Shown here: one piece after another, positions 38,813 to 53,700 of the stretch
Numbering within the stretch: position 1 is the stretch's first letter
How the letters are laid out: every line of letters begins with the position of its first letter
Assembly: GCA_003864495.1 (NCBI GenBank)
Contig: ML133433.1
Location: forward strand, 86,722-150,721
Direction of reading: 5' to 3'
Length of the DNA stretch: 64,000 nt
Source: Nemopilema nomurai
Lineage: Eukaryota > Cnidaria > Scyphozoa > Rhizostomeae > Rhizostomatidae
Notes under the pieces: generated by a model
What the model was told of the DNA's origin: nothing
Database searches by the model: none
The model's input: the letters and a program-made list of their open reading frames with translations, nothing else
Position numbers and translations under genes: made by a program

Positions 38813-39202
38813 TCGCGGTCAGGGCATAGGTGCATTTTCATTAGCGGTAGATGTATTGAAGATAATAAAAAAACATATTTATATAAATTGGTTTATCACA
38901 ACACAAACAACCTTCTAAAAACAGAAGTCTACCCAGTTTCCCTTGAGCTTGATTATTTTTTGCAAAACTCAACTCTGTCTGCTGATTTTCAGGTCTTTCC
39001 TTGAAAGGGGCCCAGAGCATTGATTAGTGTTAATATGACCTCATTTTCCAGGCTACCCGAAATGTTCATGCCAAATAAAACACTACTAAAATGATAGAAT
39101 AACGATTTTTGTAAGCCGTTATGCAAAAGAAAACATCCAAAGTTGGTAATCTGGCCAGTGAAAAAGTATGACAGTAAGAGCCCACAAGATCATGCTCATA
39201 AC

Positions 39203-39464
39203 CATAGGCGCCGACTACGTGGGGGCTTGGGGCCCGAGCCACCCTGGGAATTTCGTTTGAAATCAATCAAAGAATTGAACTAATGATACTGTAGACCATT
39301 ATGTTATATCTGCTTTATTAAAATGTTTTGTTTTGTTATTATACATACTACATATGTTGTATTGTGTATTAAAGCGACAGGTAATTTCTCTACCTTTAAA
39401 CTTTTTTTAATTTTTTTAAAATTTAAATTTTGAGCCCCCCCTGGGAAAAATAAGAGTCGCCTAT
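39203..39464. mobile_element. hAT-like MITE with a 9-bp flanking direct repeat
   Basis: The ends cataggcgccgac and agagtcgcctat form short inverted repeats, with inner G-rich and C-rich blocks that also pair (gggggcttggggccc; gagccccccctggg). The direct repeat gctcataac flanks the element at 39194-39202 and 39465-39473. An 8-9 bp duplication is typical of hAT transposons. Non-coding. Confidence 0.7.
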
Positions 39465-40107
39465 GCTCATAACTGCAAACAATTTCTACATGATAATATA
39501 CTTCAAGACTTAAAGAGCAATGATAGGTTTTTGAAGCACTTTTACTGAGAGAAAAAATCACCAGTCAGATATGAGATATTCTATGTAAGATATTCAAAGA
39601 TAAATTCTATGTGACTGCTCACATACACCAAAACATTACCTGAAGTAAAAAACTAAATACAAGTTTCAAATTGCTATCTATTCAATCTATGTTTTTTCAC
39701 GGTGTTTCCACAGTGCTGAAGCTTTGCCAATCTATGTACAAAAGGGTAACTGTTCCACTTTCATTCCTGATCTCCAAGTAGTTTTCAGGGTGCATGCTAA
39801 AATCCTGGTTCTTCAAACTTTGTCATCTGAAAGTTAAACAAATCTGATCACGATGTTTAGTCTGAAAATGTAGAAACTCTAAGGCCATACTAACCCCTAA
39901 CTTGCAGTGTTTGGACATAAAGCAGTATACAAAACACATTTTTCTTGTAGCCTTTATCATTTGCTGCAAAGAGTTGCCTCTCAACAATTAACTTGTGAAA
40001 AGAAGAATACCCATTGAATAAACAGTGTAGAAACTTTAGCAAAAGGAAACCACTCTTCTTCTAACTGACGATTGAGCAGACACTACTGTACAAGAACCAC
40101 AACAATG

Positions 40108-42745
40108 TCAAAAAGTTAACACACCATGAAACCACCATCTTGTGTTTTTAGGATTCTTGCTGGCAGTTTTGACATAAATTGTGTTATCTGGAGGAAGTTT
40201 CTGAAATAGAAGCATAAGAGGAATATGGAAAAGCTATTATTGAAAATTGACTGATTGAAAAAAACGATTAGGGGATGCTTCTTATAAGAAAAAACAATTC
40301 TTAATATCATATACTTAATGCTAAATGCATAAAAGTCCATTATTCTTGAAGAACAAACAGTGAAAAAAAAATTGTTAAAAAAATGGTAGTCTTTTTGTAA
40401 AACAATGCTACACTATGTAGCGTCAGAGGACCATAGTTATAAACAAGAAAAGCAAATTTTTAATGGCCTTTTACTCCATTCTTTGCACCAAGGAAGGTAT
40501 ACTTAAAGTTGCTAAGTTGTACAATTCATAAAAATTTTTCCACTTGTGATGGCCGAAGGGGTCTTTGATACATAAAACTTCACCAAAACAAGAATTGATA
40601 CCTTAAACAATACATTAAACCAAGATGATACCTTTTCTGTGCAGCTGCTAAGCATACTGATAACACTTAGGCAAACCGATGTGACTGACATGGCTGGGGT
40701 CCAGTCTTCTGTGAGAATTGACAGGCAAATGTGTCCGTTACTGTAGACATGAGGGTGGACAGGGACATTTGCACCAACAAAAACAACCTATATGAAAAGG
40801 CAGACTAATTGCAACCTCTTTTTGACATAATTGGAATGGGCAGCACAATTTGAATTAAGTTAGGATTCACTAACAGGCAGAGTGATGCAATTTAAACAGA
40901 AACAATATTAGGATCCAGGCATAAATGAAGCCTGGAGAATAGAACACCTGCTATATGTTCAAATGCAAAACTGTAAATAAAAGTTTTATATAGTAATGCT
41001 TGCCACTGGTCTTCAAGTTAGGACATTATTGGTTTAAACATTTTTGCTGAATTTGTTTATCAGATCATTGGTAAGGTTTTTTATAAAAAAGGAAAATAAC
41101 AGACACTTAAATGTACAATTGGAAACAAGCAAATTAATTATTTAAATATCATAGCTAACATCAACAAAATACACTTTAGTGTGTGATGGAGTAAAATATT
41201 ATTTAAAAACCTGAAATATATATGTATAAATCAATTCATAATAGCATTTAAAAGTATGAATACCTGTGGAGAATCAAATGGATATCTATTGCCAAAAGTA
41301 AATTGTAGGTTGAAAACTTCTCCTTCATATAGAGTACCTAGGAAAAGGCTTCACAATTTACAACTGATGATGCTTAAAGTCAAGGGCAAATCAAAATGCA
41401 GAGAAAAGAAATGCTTGATACCTGAATAAACATGCCATCATTGAGATTTTAAGGTATTAATTAGAAGTCACAGTATAAAAGTAATCATCAGTGCTTAATG
41501 TAAAGGAAGGAATGGCTGCGATTCTCCTCTTTTAAAAATGTGGGACCAAGAAGCACTGGTCTGTGTTAATTAATGTCAAAATTCTATTCCAAATATATCA
41601 CCAAAATACAATAAAACAAGCTTTAAGATTAGAAAAGAGTGATTCGGGTTGATAAGTGAATGTCAAAGATACAAATTAATATAAAAAACTACCTTGAAAA
41701 GAAGCATACTAACCTGGGGCTCCTTCAAGTGTTATAGTCCATCTAAAATTAGATTTTAAACCTCATATTATTAACTCTGCTATTTCTTTATTAAAAACTA
41801 TTGCTTGATCTTTTAACAGCAAAAGGTTTCATTGGAACTTTTCAAGATCATTACAAATGACTGCAATGCAAAAACAAAACATTTGGCCTTGTGAGGGATT
41901 TTATCCCCTAATTTGAAGCATCTGAGATGTCTGCTCAAATTGGATCATTGATAGCTACTTTGGTGACAGGGATGGTGTTTTGGGTTGATCTATCAATTGT
42001 CCTATCAATTATCTCTCAACATTTCTTAAAATGGTCCTTATTTGAGCACAAGTTCTTAACTAGCCTCAATAGACTTGGAGAAGAAACCAAAGATTGTGAG
42101 CTTTTTAAGGCCTAGATGAACCCAGTCTTTTGAAGCGGTTTTGTTAAAAAAAACAAACTCAAGAAGTAAAGTTGCAGGTGGATACCAAACCCAAAGTACT
42201 AAAACAAAATATCTGCGATCGACAAAATAGAATAGCTATTTCAACGATTGAATAATATGCACCCATCTAACTTTAATGAAAAACAAAAGAATGTTAAAAA
42301 TAAAGTACCCAGAAAATTTGGGCGTTAACAATTGAAAATGAACGCAAATCCGTCAACGTTTTACGTTTTCAACAAAATGAGGCTGATATTTATGCCACCA
42401 AAAAAAGTTGTATCCAAATTTAACGACAAATCTTCGTCATTCCCGTTACTTTAAGTTGGCTCAAAATTACATCACAACTTTGTCTTTACCCTGACACAGA
42501 ACGGCTTCTTTGTCAGAAACATGAGCTAGTAATAAATGAGCTTGAGAAGTGGGATAAATAAAAGCGGATAAAAATTCACTATACGAAAACTAGCCTTTGC
42601 CTTATCTAGAAATGCTAAAAAACTCATCCTACTTTCTGATATCCTTTTCGATGTCACATTTGTCAACTTTGATTCCAGGTGGTGCCCCTAGTAAAAGGTC
42701 TTTAAGCTCTTTCATTAAGCGTTTGTTTGGAGACGGGCCAGCCAT
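40108..42745 (-). CDS. UBE2W: UBE2W, ubiquitin-conjugating enzyme E2 W
   Basis: E2 enzyme that attaches ubiquitin to the alpha-amino group of substrate N termini (human UBE2W, 151 residues). Five exons join in frame: 42633-42745, 41714-41742, 41264-41337, 40632-40787, 40108-40200 (154 residues). The start MAGPSPNKRLMKELKDLL is followed by LLGAPPGI, WTITLEGAPGTLYEGE, RYPFDSPQ, and HPHVYSNGHICLSILTEDW, where Cys93 is the predicted catalytic cysteine. The flexible C-terminal segment reads KLPPDNTIYVKTASKNPKNT, then RWWFHG and a short extra tail. A 29-nt exon 2 lies between exons 1 and 3. All introns have GT-AG ends (the first donor is GTAGGA). No lesion seen. Confidence 0.97.
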
Positions 42746-44751
42746 TCCGCCATATTGCAACTTGCAAACTCAAGCTTGAAGCAACAACAACAGATGACGA
42801 CAAACTTCCTGCTTAAGAAATTTCCAATAGCGGAAGTCCCAACTCACAATGCGTTTCACTTTCCAGTCTTATTTTGAAATCAACAGAAACAGGAGTTATC
42901 TCATCTTTTTGAATATTCAATTTCAAAGACAAACCTCTTAAACTTCGTTTACTTCCAAAGGCGCGATAAAATATGAGGTTGTTGTTGACCGATCCATACC
43001 AAAAGAATTTTTTTCCCTAGGACCAGGAACCAAGGCAAGTTTAAGGGAAAATATATTTTTCAAGTTTTTTTATTTGATAGAATCTCTTTGGTAGAAACAT
43101 TTCTTGGCGATTGCTGCCTTGTATTCCTTCCTTCAACAGCAAACGGTCATTTGGAATTGCTACTGCTGTAACGTGCTTGTCAGCGAAAAGGTATCCTTCT
43201 AAATTGTCATACCCCTGTGTCCCCCAAGTCTTTCAACAGAATGAAAATAAAAAAGCATTTCTCCCATGACGATTCTTATTCATTTAAATTCAGTTGCCTG
43301 ATAACATTTAACGTGAGTTTAACAACATTCTAACAAGACACTGCAAGATGCTATTGGATAAAATTATGACGAGGATTACAAAACCAACGACAAAGCATAA
43401 TTAAGAACCTGAAAACAGTAACTGCTCAGTTGAAAAATATGAAAACAATCTAAAGGTAGATTCTCACTGTTAATTTGATTGCTTTATATAATGCTTTATT
43501 TATCAGAAAACCATATGTTATTTCTTGATTAGATGAGCCCACTCGCAGCAAAGTTCTTCAGCTGCCCAATGTAGAAATCTAGAGCGAATGAGAGAAAATG
43601 ATACAAAAGCTGTTTGAAGTGAAAAGAAAATTCTGCAAATAAAGTGATATATTATCATTACATAGGGCGTTTAGGGACTGGCTGGAATAATAATGAAGGA
43701 TTGTAAGAAAGACAAGCTCATGTGTAAGATGGAAAGCACTCGGACTTATATACATTGCAAAGTTCTTTAGAATTAGGAGAAGCTAGTACTTTCATTAGAG
43801 GAGAAATAATATTTGAAAACCTAGGGCGTATTTGGCTCTACCGCGAAATGAGGCGGAAGAAAAATCGCTCTTTCCAGGTTCTTGGAGCTCTGTTCAGAGG
43901 TAGCTCCTATTCAAGAAGATCTCTTGAAGTATCTTCTATTTGGTGCACGGACAAATAGAGGCTACGAACATGTTTAAGTCAGAAACAAAACTCAAAGCAC
44001 GTTTTGCAAAGGCATCCAACTGGATTTCTTTTAACGAACAGGTAAAAGAGTTGTGTATGGAATCACAAAAGATCTCGCGTCGATAACAACGCTTGTTAGG
44101 TGGTTATTTGGGAGCTGTTAGTGATTCGTCTGCTGTTAGTCCGATTCTCTCTCTCTTACCTAACACCCGAAACCTCCGAACTGGTACAACATTAGCTCCT
44201 CTTGCATTTGTGCATGCTGACGGAAGAAACCGGTCGTTAATGACGTCACAATCAGCTCAAATTCGAAGCTTGTTGTCGCGGCAAATGCAGACATCCACTG
44301 GTAGTATTTAAAAAACCGGCACTCCAATGACAGCATACTTCCATTTATAAAGCTTAGTCCGGAAAAAGCAGACTAGAGTTTCGGGCTCAAACCGAACGAT
44401 CTAAATGTCAACGATTTAGCTCTTCATCAAGTGTGCGGGCCAAAAATTAGGGGAACGCGAACAGAATCTCTCAGTGGGCAAACAACTTTATGTGCAAATA
44501 TAAAGAGGAATAAATCGATGGATTTTTAGAGATAGTGCATCGATTTATCACGTAGCAACTTGTAGAAGACTGCAGTTACTGAGATGACCAATATAATGTA
44601 AACTTACGATCTCCACCTGATAAATATGTGCCAACGAAAAGAGCCATCTTGGTTTTACAGGGAGGCAGGTAAGCAAGAAAAGGAATAGAATAAATCAAGG
44701 CTTCTCTCTCTTACTTCCTAGTTAATAAGAGTAGATGGTACATTTGATTAC
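42746..44751. other. UBE2W promoter region and unresolved 3' end of CC2D1
   Basis: Left part is UBE2W upstream sequence. After the last secure CC2D1 exon (ends 44752) the final codons are unresolved. A candidate 9-nt exon (44608-44616, Val-Glu-Ile) and a terminal exon (43558-43578, ISTLGS stop) fit phase 0 splice signals and the length of the human C terminus. Reading through the donor at 44752 instead gives a short tail and stop. Alternatively ATGGCTC at 44647 and a splice to 43578 could be an independent short frame. No other gene was seen. Confidence 0.35.
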
Positions 44752-47700
44752 CTCTTTTTCTAAAATCTTCTTTCTTGCTAAGCAAAGTTTTGCCTCTGTC
44801 TGTGGTAAGAAGACGATAAACTCAATTAGTAATAAAAAGGAGTATATGTAGCTTGAAGGGATAGTTCAGATGTCAGTAATAGCCTTAAAGGTTGGATAAT
44901 ATCATACCACTAGAGCTAAAACATATAACAGAGATATGGCCTTGGATAAAACTTCGTAGCTGTTTTTTAAAGACCGCTGTGAAATGACCTTTTTCGACCA
45001 TCCAAAGAGGGGCAAATATGTAGCTTACTTTGTCACCAGATTGCAAGCAAGCTTGGGCTTTCTTCTTCTCGGCATCTATACCCGTTTTCAGCTGCTTCAT
45101 GTATTCAAGGGCTGCAACGAAATTATGAAATAAATCAACTCTAATTCTACAGTCCTTTATTCTTAGCAAGCAACCTATTTGCTAGGGAGGGGCTTTTCCA
45201 TGTACAGTCTGCTCAGGTGCTCAGTTTCTTACTACTGTTTCTCCCCAGTTTATGATAAGCAATTCAACATGCTAAAATCCCCATCATATGTAAGTGGCTG
45301 GTTTAGGGATAACTACCTTGCGCTGGGGAAGGTAGACTGTATGGACGTTGGGGCATTGGAAGAATGTTGGGGCACTGTTTTGGGGAAGGGGCGCTGTATG
45401 GGTGTTGGGGGAATGAAATAACGCTGGGATGGGAACTGCATGGGTAGTGGGGAAACTATAAGAACCTTGGAGGCACTGCATGGGCGTTTCGATTGCCACA
45501 AACACAAAAATCAATTGGCTCCAAGGCGTTGATCTAGTGCTCACCTGTATCTCCACCTTTCTTCATAATCGCCTCTGTTTCATGAATTAATGCTCGACAG
45601 CTTTCTAACTTTTCCAGCAATGATGGGGGCGGGGTTTTCCCCTGCGTTTTATAGGACGATATCTGAAATTTGAAAAAAATAAATTTTCAATATTCGATTT
45701 GCTAGTATATTCCAGTTGTCAAAACAAGTTAAAAAACAGTGTATTCTTTGTGTAAAACTGTTTTACTACAAAAACTGTAAAAAGTTCCTAAAACTATGAA
45801 AAATGACCCTTTCCATCAAATTACGTATACAGCTTACGTTAAAGCCATAAACAGCTTATGTTAAAGCCAGAAGCCATGCTAATAGGAGCCATCTATATGA
45901 GACCAATATTCCACAGTTTCTTCTATTTAATAGAAAACATGGCAACAAAAGATAATTCATTCAGAGTATACGGGGCCTAATTGGAAGAGGAAGATGTGGA
46001 AAAAGTACTATGCTCGCTAGGAGGCGTAAGGGGGAAATTGTTCAAGGCCAAAGGACAGCCTCCTCCCCCCTCCAAACCAAGCCATTAAGTGTTATTGAAT
46101 ATCTCTGTTGATTCAATAGAACTTTCGGTTAATGTCTTTAATAGCATCAAAACTCAAATACATCTTCCCCAGTGCTCGGAGGGCATGCAGAAAAGGTCTA
46201 CCTGCTTTTCTGTCAAATCCTTTTCAAACTTTGCAACTTCAAGACTTATGTACCTGCAAGAAGAAATTAAGTGCCTGTCTCTATTTTTATTAGTAATTTA
46301 AATAAGCAATGAAACATTTTAACATTTGTAGAGATAACCTTTCATTGAGGCGGTGAATGAAGAAACCCGCTAGGTAGAAAGTCTATTGCGGCAGAAACGA
46401 AAAGTAGCAGGTGGCGTATTTCAGCCATCTTTACTTTGTCGGGTCTGTTTAGGATTGGCAAAAACCGGGGGCCCTATTGTGGAAAAGTAGAAACTGCAAG
46501 GAAATTATTTCAATCAACATACTACCCCTAACTTTAAGGTTATGTATAAAGATATTGAAGTTTAAGGCATTGATATCTTCAATGTTATGTAGAAAGACCT
46601 AAAACTGTTCATGTCATATTCTGATTCAAGAAATTTTCTAAACTTTGCAGGTGCTTCTAACACAACAGTGTGTCAGATAACAGGTTAAGAAATTGTTAAG
46701 GATAGATCAACTAATTTAACATAGCTAAACTAGAACTATTATTAGCATTTTATTGAATAAATTTCTTTACCATAGATTTTAATGGAAACCTTAAACTTTT
46801 ACCTCTTTTAACATATATTTTAAATTAAAATCAATGTTTTCAATTATAATGTGCCTATGAGCCCCGTGAATCTATGGCAAAACATATATGTTTTTGTTAT
46901 TATTTTTTATTATTAAGCAACAGTTATGAGGCCTTCTTCCTACAAAGCAAATTCAAATATGAACTGTTGCCAGGTAACAAGATGTAATATCAAGCCTGAA
47001 TGATGTAACAATGCATTAATGTCATTAATGATGTAACAATGGAAAACGTCAATGCTCATTAGTTTGTACATGCTTCGATCCACATGTTAAATGATTCAAC
47101 ATGTGAATTGTCAAAAGAAAAGACGACTAGCCAAAATATTTCAACTTGTATAGATTTCGAAAGTTCATCGCGACAAAAATTCTAATGGTACACTACAAGT
47201 TGCATGAATCGTACAAGTGAGTGTAGGAAAATGAAAGAAAACACTGAGTCTATGCATTATCGCTACAAAAATATTGTAGTTTTATATATACAAATGTACA
47301 CAACCATTAGCTTTTTGTCCATCAAAAGGTCATCCAAAACGTGGCATTGCCAAGAGGAGCAATATGTACAAACTGCTAGTTTCAATTCCAGAACGAAATG
47401 CCACCCTAACTAGCGACAAAACTAATCTACTAATCAACTATTCTAACTGCCGACAAAAATTTTATTGGCTCATCAACTAAAACAAACTCTCGTGCCAGTT
47501 GAAGCGGTTGGCAAACGGTGAAATATTTAATAAAAACTACAAAACTACAATCTACAAAAAGTCTTCACCAGACGTTGGTCAGTCAGACGTATTTAACATC
47601 TCGCTATTTTTGTGTTTAGAAGCTCAAAGTTCAATTATTCTTGGTTACTATGACAACACAGCCTCTCTCTGATCTTTGCTCCCTCCAATCACGACAAACA

Positions 47701-50700
47701 ACAAACCGATGAACGTCTGGGGAGAGGGAGAAAGATCAAAATGAAAGCTCTGCGTTTTTAGAACCAACAATCTAGGCGATTTTCAGCAATTGCACGCGTG
47801 GCGCTTTTATTTTATCAATACCATCGATTTTTCACCCACACACTCCCAAGCATCTAATTTTATCTCATTTTTATAGCTTTTAAAGATAAGTATCAAAGCG
47901 AGTGGTTTTGTGGATAATGATAATAATAATGATAATAATAATAATAATAATAATGATAACAACGAAACGAATCACTTACTGTCCAGTTTGCCGGGCTGGA
48001 GACTTGGATCGAGCACCTGAAGCTGCGGAGGCGGTAGATTGCTGAAACGATTGAATCAACCCTCAAGAGAAACATACATGCTGCGACATTACATGTCAAT
48101 TTGCTCAGTTCCCTTCCCAATTTGCATTAGGTGGTAAGGTGTTGTCTTCCGAGCGCAACATTTGAAAATCTTAAAATTCACTGGCTATAGCACAGCGGAA
48201 AATCAAATGAAACCGCTGGCCAAAAGAGGTGCAGGTATAAAGCCGCTGGCCAAAGGAGGCGTAGAAGTAAAACTGCTGGCTATAAAGGACATAGGGCGCA
48301 GGTGGCATAGAAATCACCACCTTGAAGGTTCTGAAGGATTATCACAGAGGAGCAGAATATCAGAGTGGACTTTCATTCTCCTTCACAGGGGCTTTCGTTC
48401 GCCTCATGCCTGTCAATCCTTGCTAAAGTGTCATAATGATAATAATAACCACTCCAACCTGCAAAGTGCGCAAATGCGAGTCGAGCACCAGCCATTTCTC
48501 GTTGACAACATCAACATCCTTGTCGACGAGCGGCTCACGGAGCTTCAGAATGACCTCCATTTTGCCACCAACCTTCTTACGACCACGATCAACATCCATT
48601 AACTAGAAGGAGAACAATCAGCTGATCAGTGTCTATGAAGTGTATTTGAAGGAGGCATAGGGAAAACAGAAAAGAATGGCGCAGAGAAATTGAAGTGAAA
48701 AATGGAGAAGTAAGCAGAAAGGGGAGGGGTGGTCCAGGTCAAAACGGTTTCATCTGGACAATAGCATCAATGGCGAAATATTTATAGCATCGATTGATCC
48801 ACACAATGCAAGAATGAAGACTTGAAAAATGTCCTGCTAGCAGGTTGCATCACGGCATGTCATGCAAAGGCCAGGCGCGATTTTGGGGGAGGACTGGGAT
48901 ATTCCAATAGAAAACCTGCATGCTATTTAATTTGTTTAAAATAGTATTGAATAGCTGGGCTTGCACACGTCAAATTTAAGGACCAGAGGCATGGGAGAAT
49001 TCCCTCTTTTTGATTTGAAAGGGCCACTCTCGGGTCTCACAGGGCACCTTTGCAGTGTTTCCCAAAAATGGGGGGGGGGGGCATGGCCCCTGGTTCCTAC
49101 GTTACCGTTCAGTATCTAAAAATACTCGATTGAGATTCAGGAATGAAGCAGTGCAGAAGGAGCACTATCTATTAAGGCGATGCCTTTACTTCTCTTTATG
49201 GTAGAAAGATGGTAGATTAAAATAGAAAGATGACATACAAATGATTTTTTGACTCACATCAACACACTCATGAATCGTCGATCGGTTGTTAAAGTGTTCC
49301 ATTTTAATCTGCGCTTGGCCAAGGGCTTTGTCACTCTTAAGGAATCCTCTGGAATAAGAAGCACGATTTGTATAACCAAAAGAAGAATGGTTCGTACAAT
49401 AAAAGCATTATAATGAATATGCAAATGAAGCAAGTCAAGGATACGAAGGCCTACCTTTGGTACCAAACCTTTAACGAAACCGGTTGCCTACGAAAAACCC
49501 GCTGCAGAGACCTGCTCTGTCTGTCGACTGATACTTTGAAGCTTTGATTGAATTCTGGAAGGATGATACCGAAGCTGACTTATCACGTGGGTAAGATACA
49601 ACAGAAGATTAATAATCGAACACTTAAATGTAGCTTTAGATCGCAATCTTTATGAATCTGGATTATCATACGCAAAAATAGCTTCAGGTTCAAGGAAAGT
49701 ACAAACTTCTTTATGAATCTGGATTATAAAAATTAAATATCTGGCTTCGGATTCAAGGAGAGAACAAATTTTTGAAGAATGATACAGAAGCTGACACACG
49801 ACGTTGGTAGGAAACAACATGCGTTTAATAACCTAACGCTTAAATGCAACTTTAGATCACAATCCTTATGAATCTAGATTATCATACGCAAAAAATAGCT
49901 TCAGGTTCAAGGAAAGTACAAACTTCTTATGAATCTGGATTATTAAATGCAAAAATCTGGCTTCGGATTCAAGGACAGAACAAATTTTTGAAGAATGATA
50001 CAGAAGCTGACACACGACGTTGGTAGGAAACAACATGCGTTTAATAATCTAACGCTTAAATGCAACTTTAGATTGCAATCTTTATGAATCTGGATTATCA
50101 TCTGTAAACAGAAAATGTCTAGCTTTAGTTCAAGGAGAGTACAAACCTGGATTAATTGTTCCCTTACAGACGCTAGAAGATCCAGTTTGAGGCGCATCCT
50201 AAAAGTGATTTCGAATGAGGTATGATCAACTGACTGACTCATTTATGGAAAACTGAAAAGTTAACAGCTGGAATAAAAAAGCAACAACGGTTGACATTGT
50301 ACGTTAATCTAACTGAAAAGGAATCTATGGTTAGCGGTAAAAACAGATGTGGTAGAGCAGAAGAGCATGAATTGGAGTCGTTCGAATTGGAGAGCTTGAA
50401 AGGTTCTTTCTAACCAAAACTGATGGTAGATGTAATACTTACGCTGGGAAAGGGAAATTCGTAAGTCACGTAGGTGTACATATCTTTCTGCTGGTATCCT
50501 AACAAAAAAGAGCTTATGAGACATGGGTCAGGCTCAGTTAGTATAAGACCGGTTGGTACGTAAGGCAACAAGGAAGAAGAATGTGAAATTGGGACAACCA
50601 CTGCACTTGGACTGGCCTAATCTCAAGTCAGGTTACCTTGGGATGATTGTCGTTGTTATGGAAAAGCAGTTGCTTAATGATCACTTCAAAAAGTCAGATG

Positions 50701-53700
50701 CTGAGTCAGATGTTCAAATTTCACTGGTGAATAATTGGATTCGCACAAAGCTGTCATTTGCACTTCTTCGTAATGCCATACTATGCATACGTGGTTCCAG
50801 GAATAGGCGAACAAAAGTTGAAGTGGACACAGCCAACATAGAAATTGTAGAAACAATATCCCGGATTGATTTATTAAAATTGTTGGAAAAAATAAAATAA
50901 ATTCTCAAGGTTTTTTTTCAAGTTGAAAGTTTTTTTTATGTACAGCAAAACACGTATTTTCACTCACCTGATTGAAGAGGGACATTTATGCAACGCGCTA
51001 TTGTGATTTCCAGTTCCGAATCACTCAACTCGGGATGGGACCTAGGGGGATGAGAAAACCTTTGTACATCTAACGCAGAATGATAGCGGAAAATATAGTA
51101 ATTGTCAGCTGCATAGTTAAGCATACATGCACATCTATGACCAGTGTGCAAATGACACATGAAAAGAACCTTTATTGGGCGCTGTATTCATGAACATTTG
51201 ATAGTACAAAATCATAGGCTTCAGGCCTTGATTTTGATGACTTCAAATAAGGTAGATCGTGATATATGAGTCGAAGTTGTAATCTTCGTATATCAGATAT
51301 ATTTAAGAATAAAGCAAGTATGTTAGAGCCGAATGGACAAGTTCATGCTTAATTGTTTGCCCTCATATAGCATAGGATATAAGATTGAAACATACTTGAC
51401 GATTGTAAAGGATTTCATTTCGTAGTGAAACTGTGGAACAGGTCGCCCATGCAGCTTCGACATAACCAAAGTGTCCAGATCTTGTTGAGACCCCTTGTGA
51501 AGCGAGTCAAAACTGCAAGCAAAACAATTCAATCAATGGCCATTGCAGCTTAATATCTCGTTATTATAATCCTCCTATAAATGTAGCGATAGTCTTAGAA
51601 AGAAGAGTTTTTTTCACAGAGGGTTTTAATATAATTCTGTTTGTACTAGCTGGTTGTCTATATTCTGGGTGTAAAAACGTCATCACTGAAGTTAAAGCTA
51701 ACTGGATTTAAAAAGAGATAAATTATGGATTCATAGATTCAAAATCATAACTAACTTCTTAGCAGCAGACAGGTCCCCAAGCAACCTGTAATGTTCGGAA
51801 TTTTTCTTTGATGTCTGTAAAAAAACAAACATTCTGGAGATTTTAGCATAAAAAATGGCATCAATATAGTTGATGACGAAATTTTAGCGACTATACTACT
51901 TTGATTATACTGTGAATTCTAGCGTCTATACTACTATCAATTCGCAAAGAGAGAGAATATGAGTGCTGGGTGATTAAGGAGCTTCAAAAATTAAATAAGA
52001 GTCTCGTGATTTGGTTTATTGAAGTAACATCATCAAAATCCGTCGAGCATGCTCGAGTTGTACCACATAAATTTGACGTTACATACAAATAGATTACAGG
52101 CAGTTGCTAACGAGAAGCTTGGATACAGGAAGAACTGGCTTGGGAAGAGCAGAGTGATGGATTAATTGCTTTCTGGCTCAACCAATAACAGTGTCAGTTT
52201 ATAAAAGAGACACCAACGATAAAACGAGATTGGCCTCGCATTGGTTAAGAAAACTTTGCGAAATTCGCAGGAGACACAAGATTCAATTTGCAGGTATATT
52301 TTGCTAATTCATGCCAATAACCAATAATGCTAAATTTTATGAATCAGTTGCGAAAAAAGGAAAAAACTAATGATTTAGCGCAAAGATCATTATAATGCCT
52401 TAGCATTTTTCAAAAGATTTTAGCTTTTCGCTATATATTTACTATTTCTTTTCAAACAGAAACTTAGAGTACCGGTGTAATCATATCTTGTTCAGCTTTG
52501 TCTTCGTTTCTTTAAGGATTATTGAGGAAATGCACATGAAATATGAGTCAATGAGGGATCTCTATGAAACAAGGGTGAGTTTAAGAGCTTTAAGCCTGGT
52601 TTCCATATAGCCGTAACGATCAGACGGCTGCCTGCGATGCGTCACGGATCAATGACAGACACGTCGCTGACAGTCTTTTTTTGAATGAGCACATGCTGTG
52701 ATCGAGAGGATCGGAAAAGTTGAACCAGATCTAATTTTGTTAGTTGATAGTTGATAGTTAATGCCAGAGCACCAACGTAACATGACTGTGCTTGGCTGGA
52801 CGAATGCAAAGGTTTGAAGCAATTGAAATAAAAATAGATAAAAAAACCTGAAGATACGAGGTAGAAAGAAACAAATTAAAAGGAAAAGAACTTATTCATT
52901 AAAAAAAATAAGCGAATTGATGATTAATTACTAGAGGTAGAAAGAGGGAAAAACATGTTTCTGGTTATAATAATTTCACCGCATTCCGACATAAGGCACT
53001 ATTTATTTTACTATTATCAGATTATCATTTTTTCGTAGATTGACGAACTGAGGAGCGAGAACGTTGAGATCGCGTCGAAGATTGAGGTAGATGATGATTT
53101 GATAACTGGCGTAAAAAAATGCGGAACTGGAAAAATGATGGGCAGAAAGGGGTCGAAAGACAATGGCCTAAAACTGGACACAAACAAGAAAAAGGATCTA
53201 ATCGATGAAATTAAGACTGAAAGAGCGAAGGAAGTGGAAGAGGCACAAAAGGAAGAGAAAGATTTGAAACAAGAAGTTGAAATTATTGCAATGAACGCTG
53301 GGCTAAACAGAAAGGAACTGGAGAATTTTAAGACGAGTGTGACGAACTTGAGTAAAATCATTCAACTGTTGACACCAAAAGGCAAAGAATGATAATATCG
53401 TTTCGTTTGAGAAGGCCTGTACGTATATGACAAACGGACGTGGCTCTAAATAATACTCTTTTTAACCTTGTTTACAGTTTAGAACTGTTCAGTATGTAAA
53501 ATTTATAAACCGCGTTATTTTCTTATTGGATTGGTCAAACTGGCCTATTGATTTACCTTGGTGAGAGATCCCCAAAACAAAAACAACAATTCCAAGAAAT
53601 AATCGAAATTTCCTAGAATCAATCAACCTGGCGCAATCATCAATATGCTTTAGATATTTCATCATCTAAACATCATTGCAATTTCAAAAGGATTATAGAC

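Larger units (their letters stand above)
38616..40107. other. Intergenic region between FAM91A1 and UBE2W
   Basis: Holds the FAM91A1 promoter and 5'UTR on the left, a hAT-like MITE in the middle and the UBE2W 3'UTR on the right. No further gene was seen. Confidence 0.55.

Noticed and set aside
53017..53361. Minus-strand hydrophobic frame opposite the coiled-coil exon
   Set aside because: It is the antisense of a Lys/Glu-rich coding exon, which commonly gives Phe/Ser-rich open frames.
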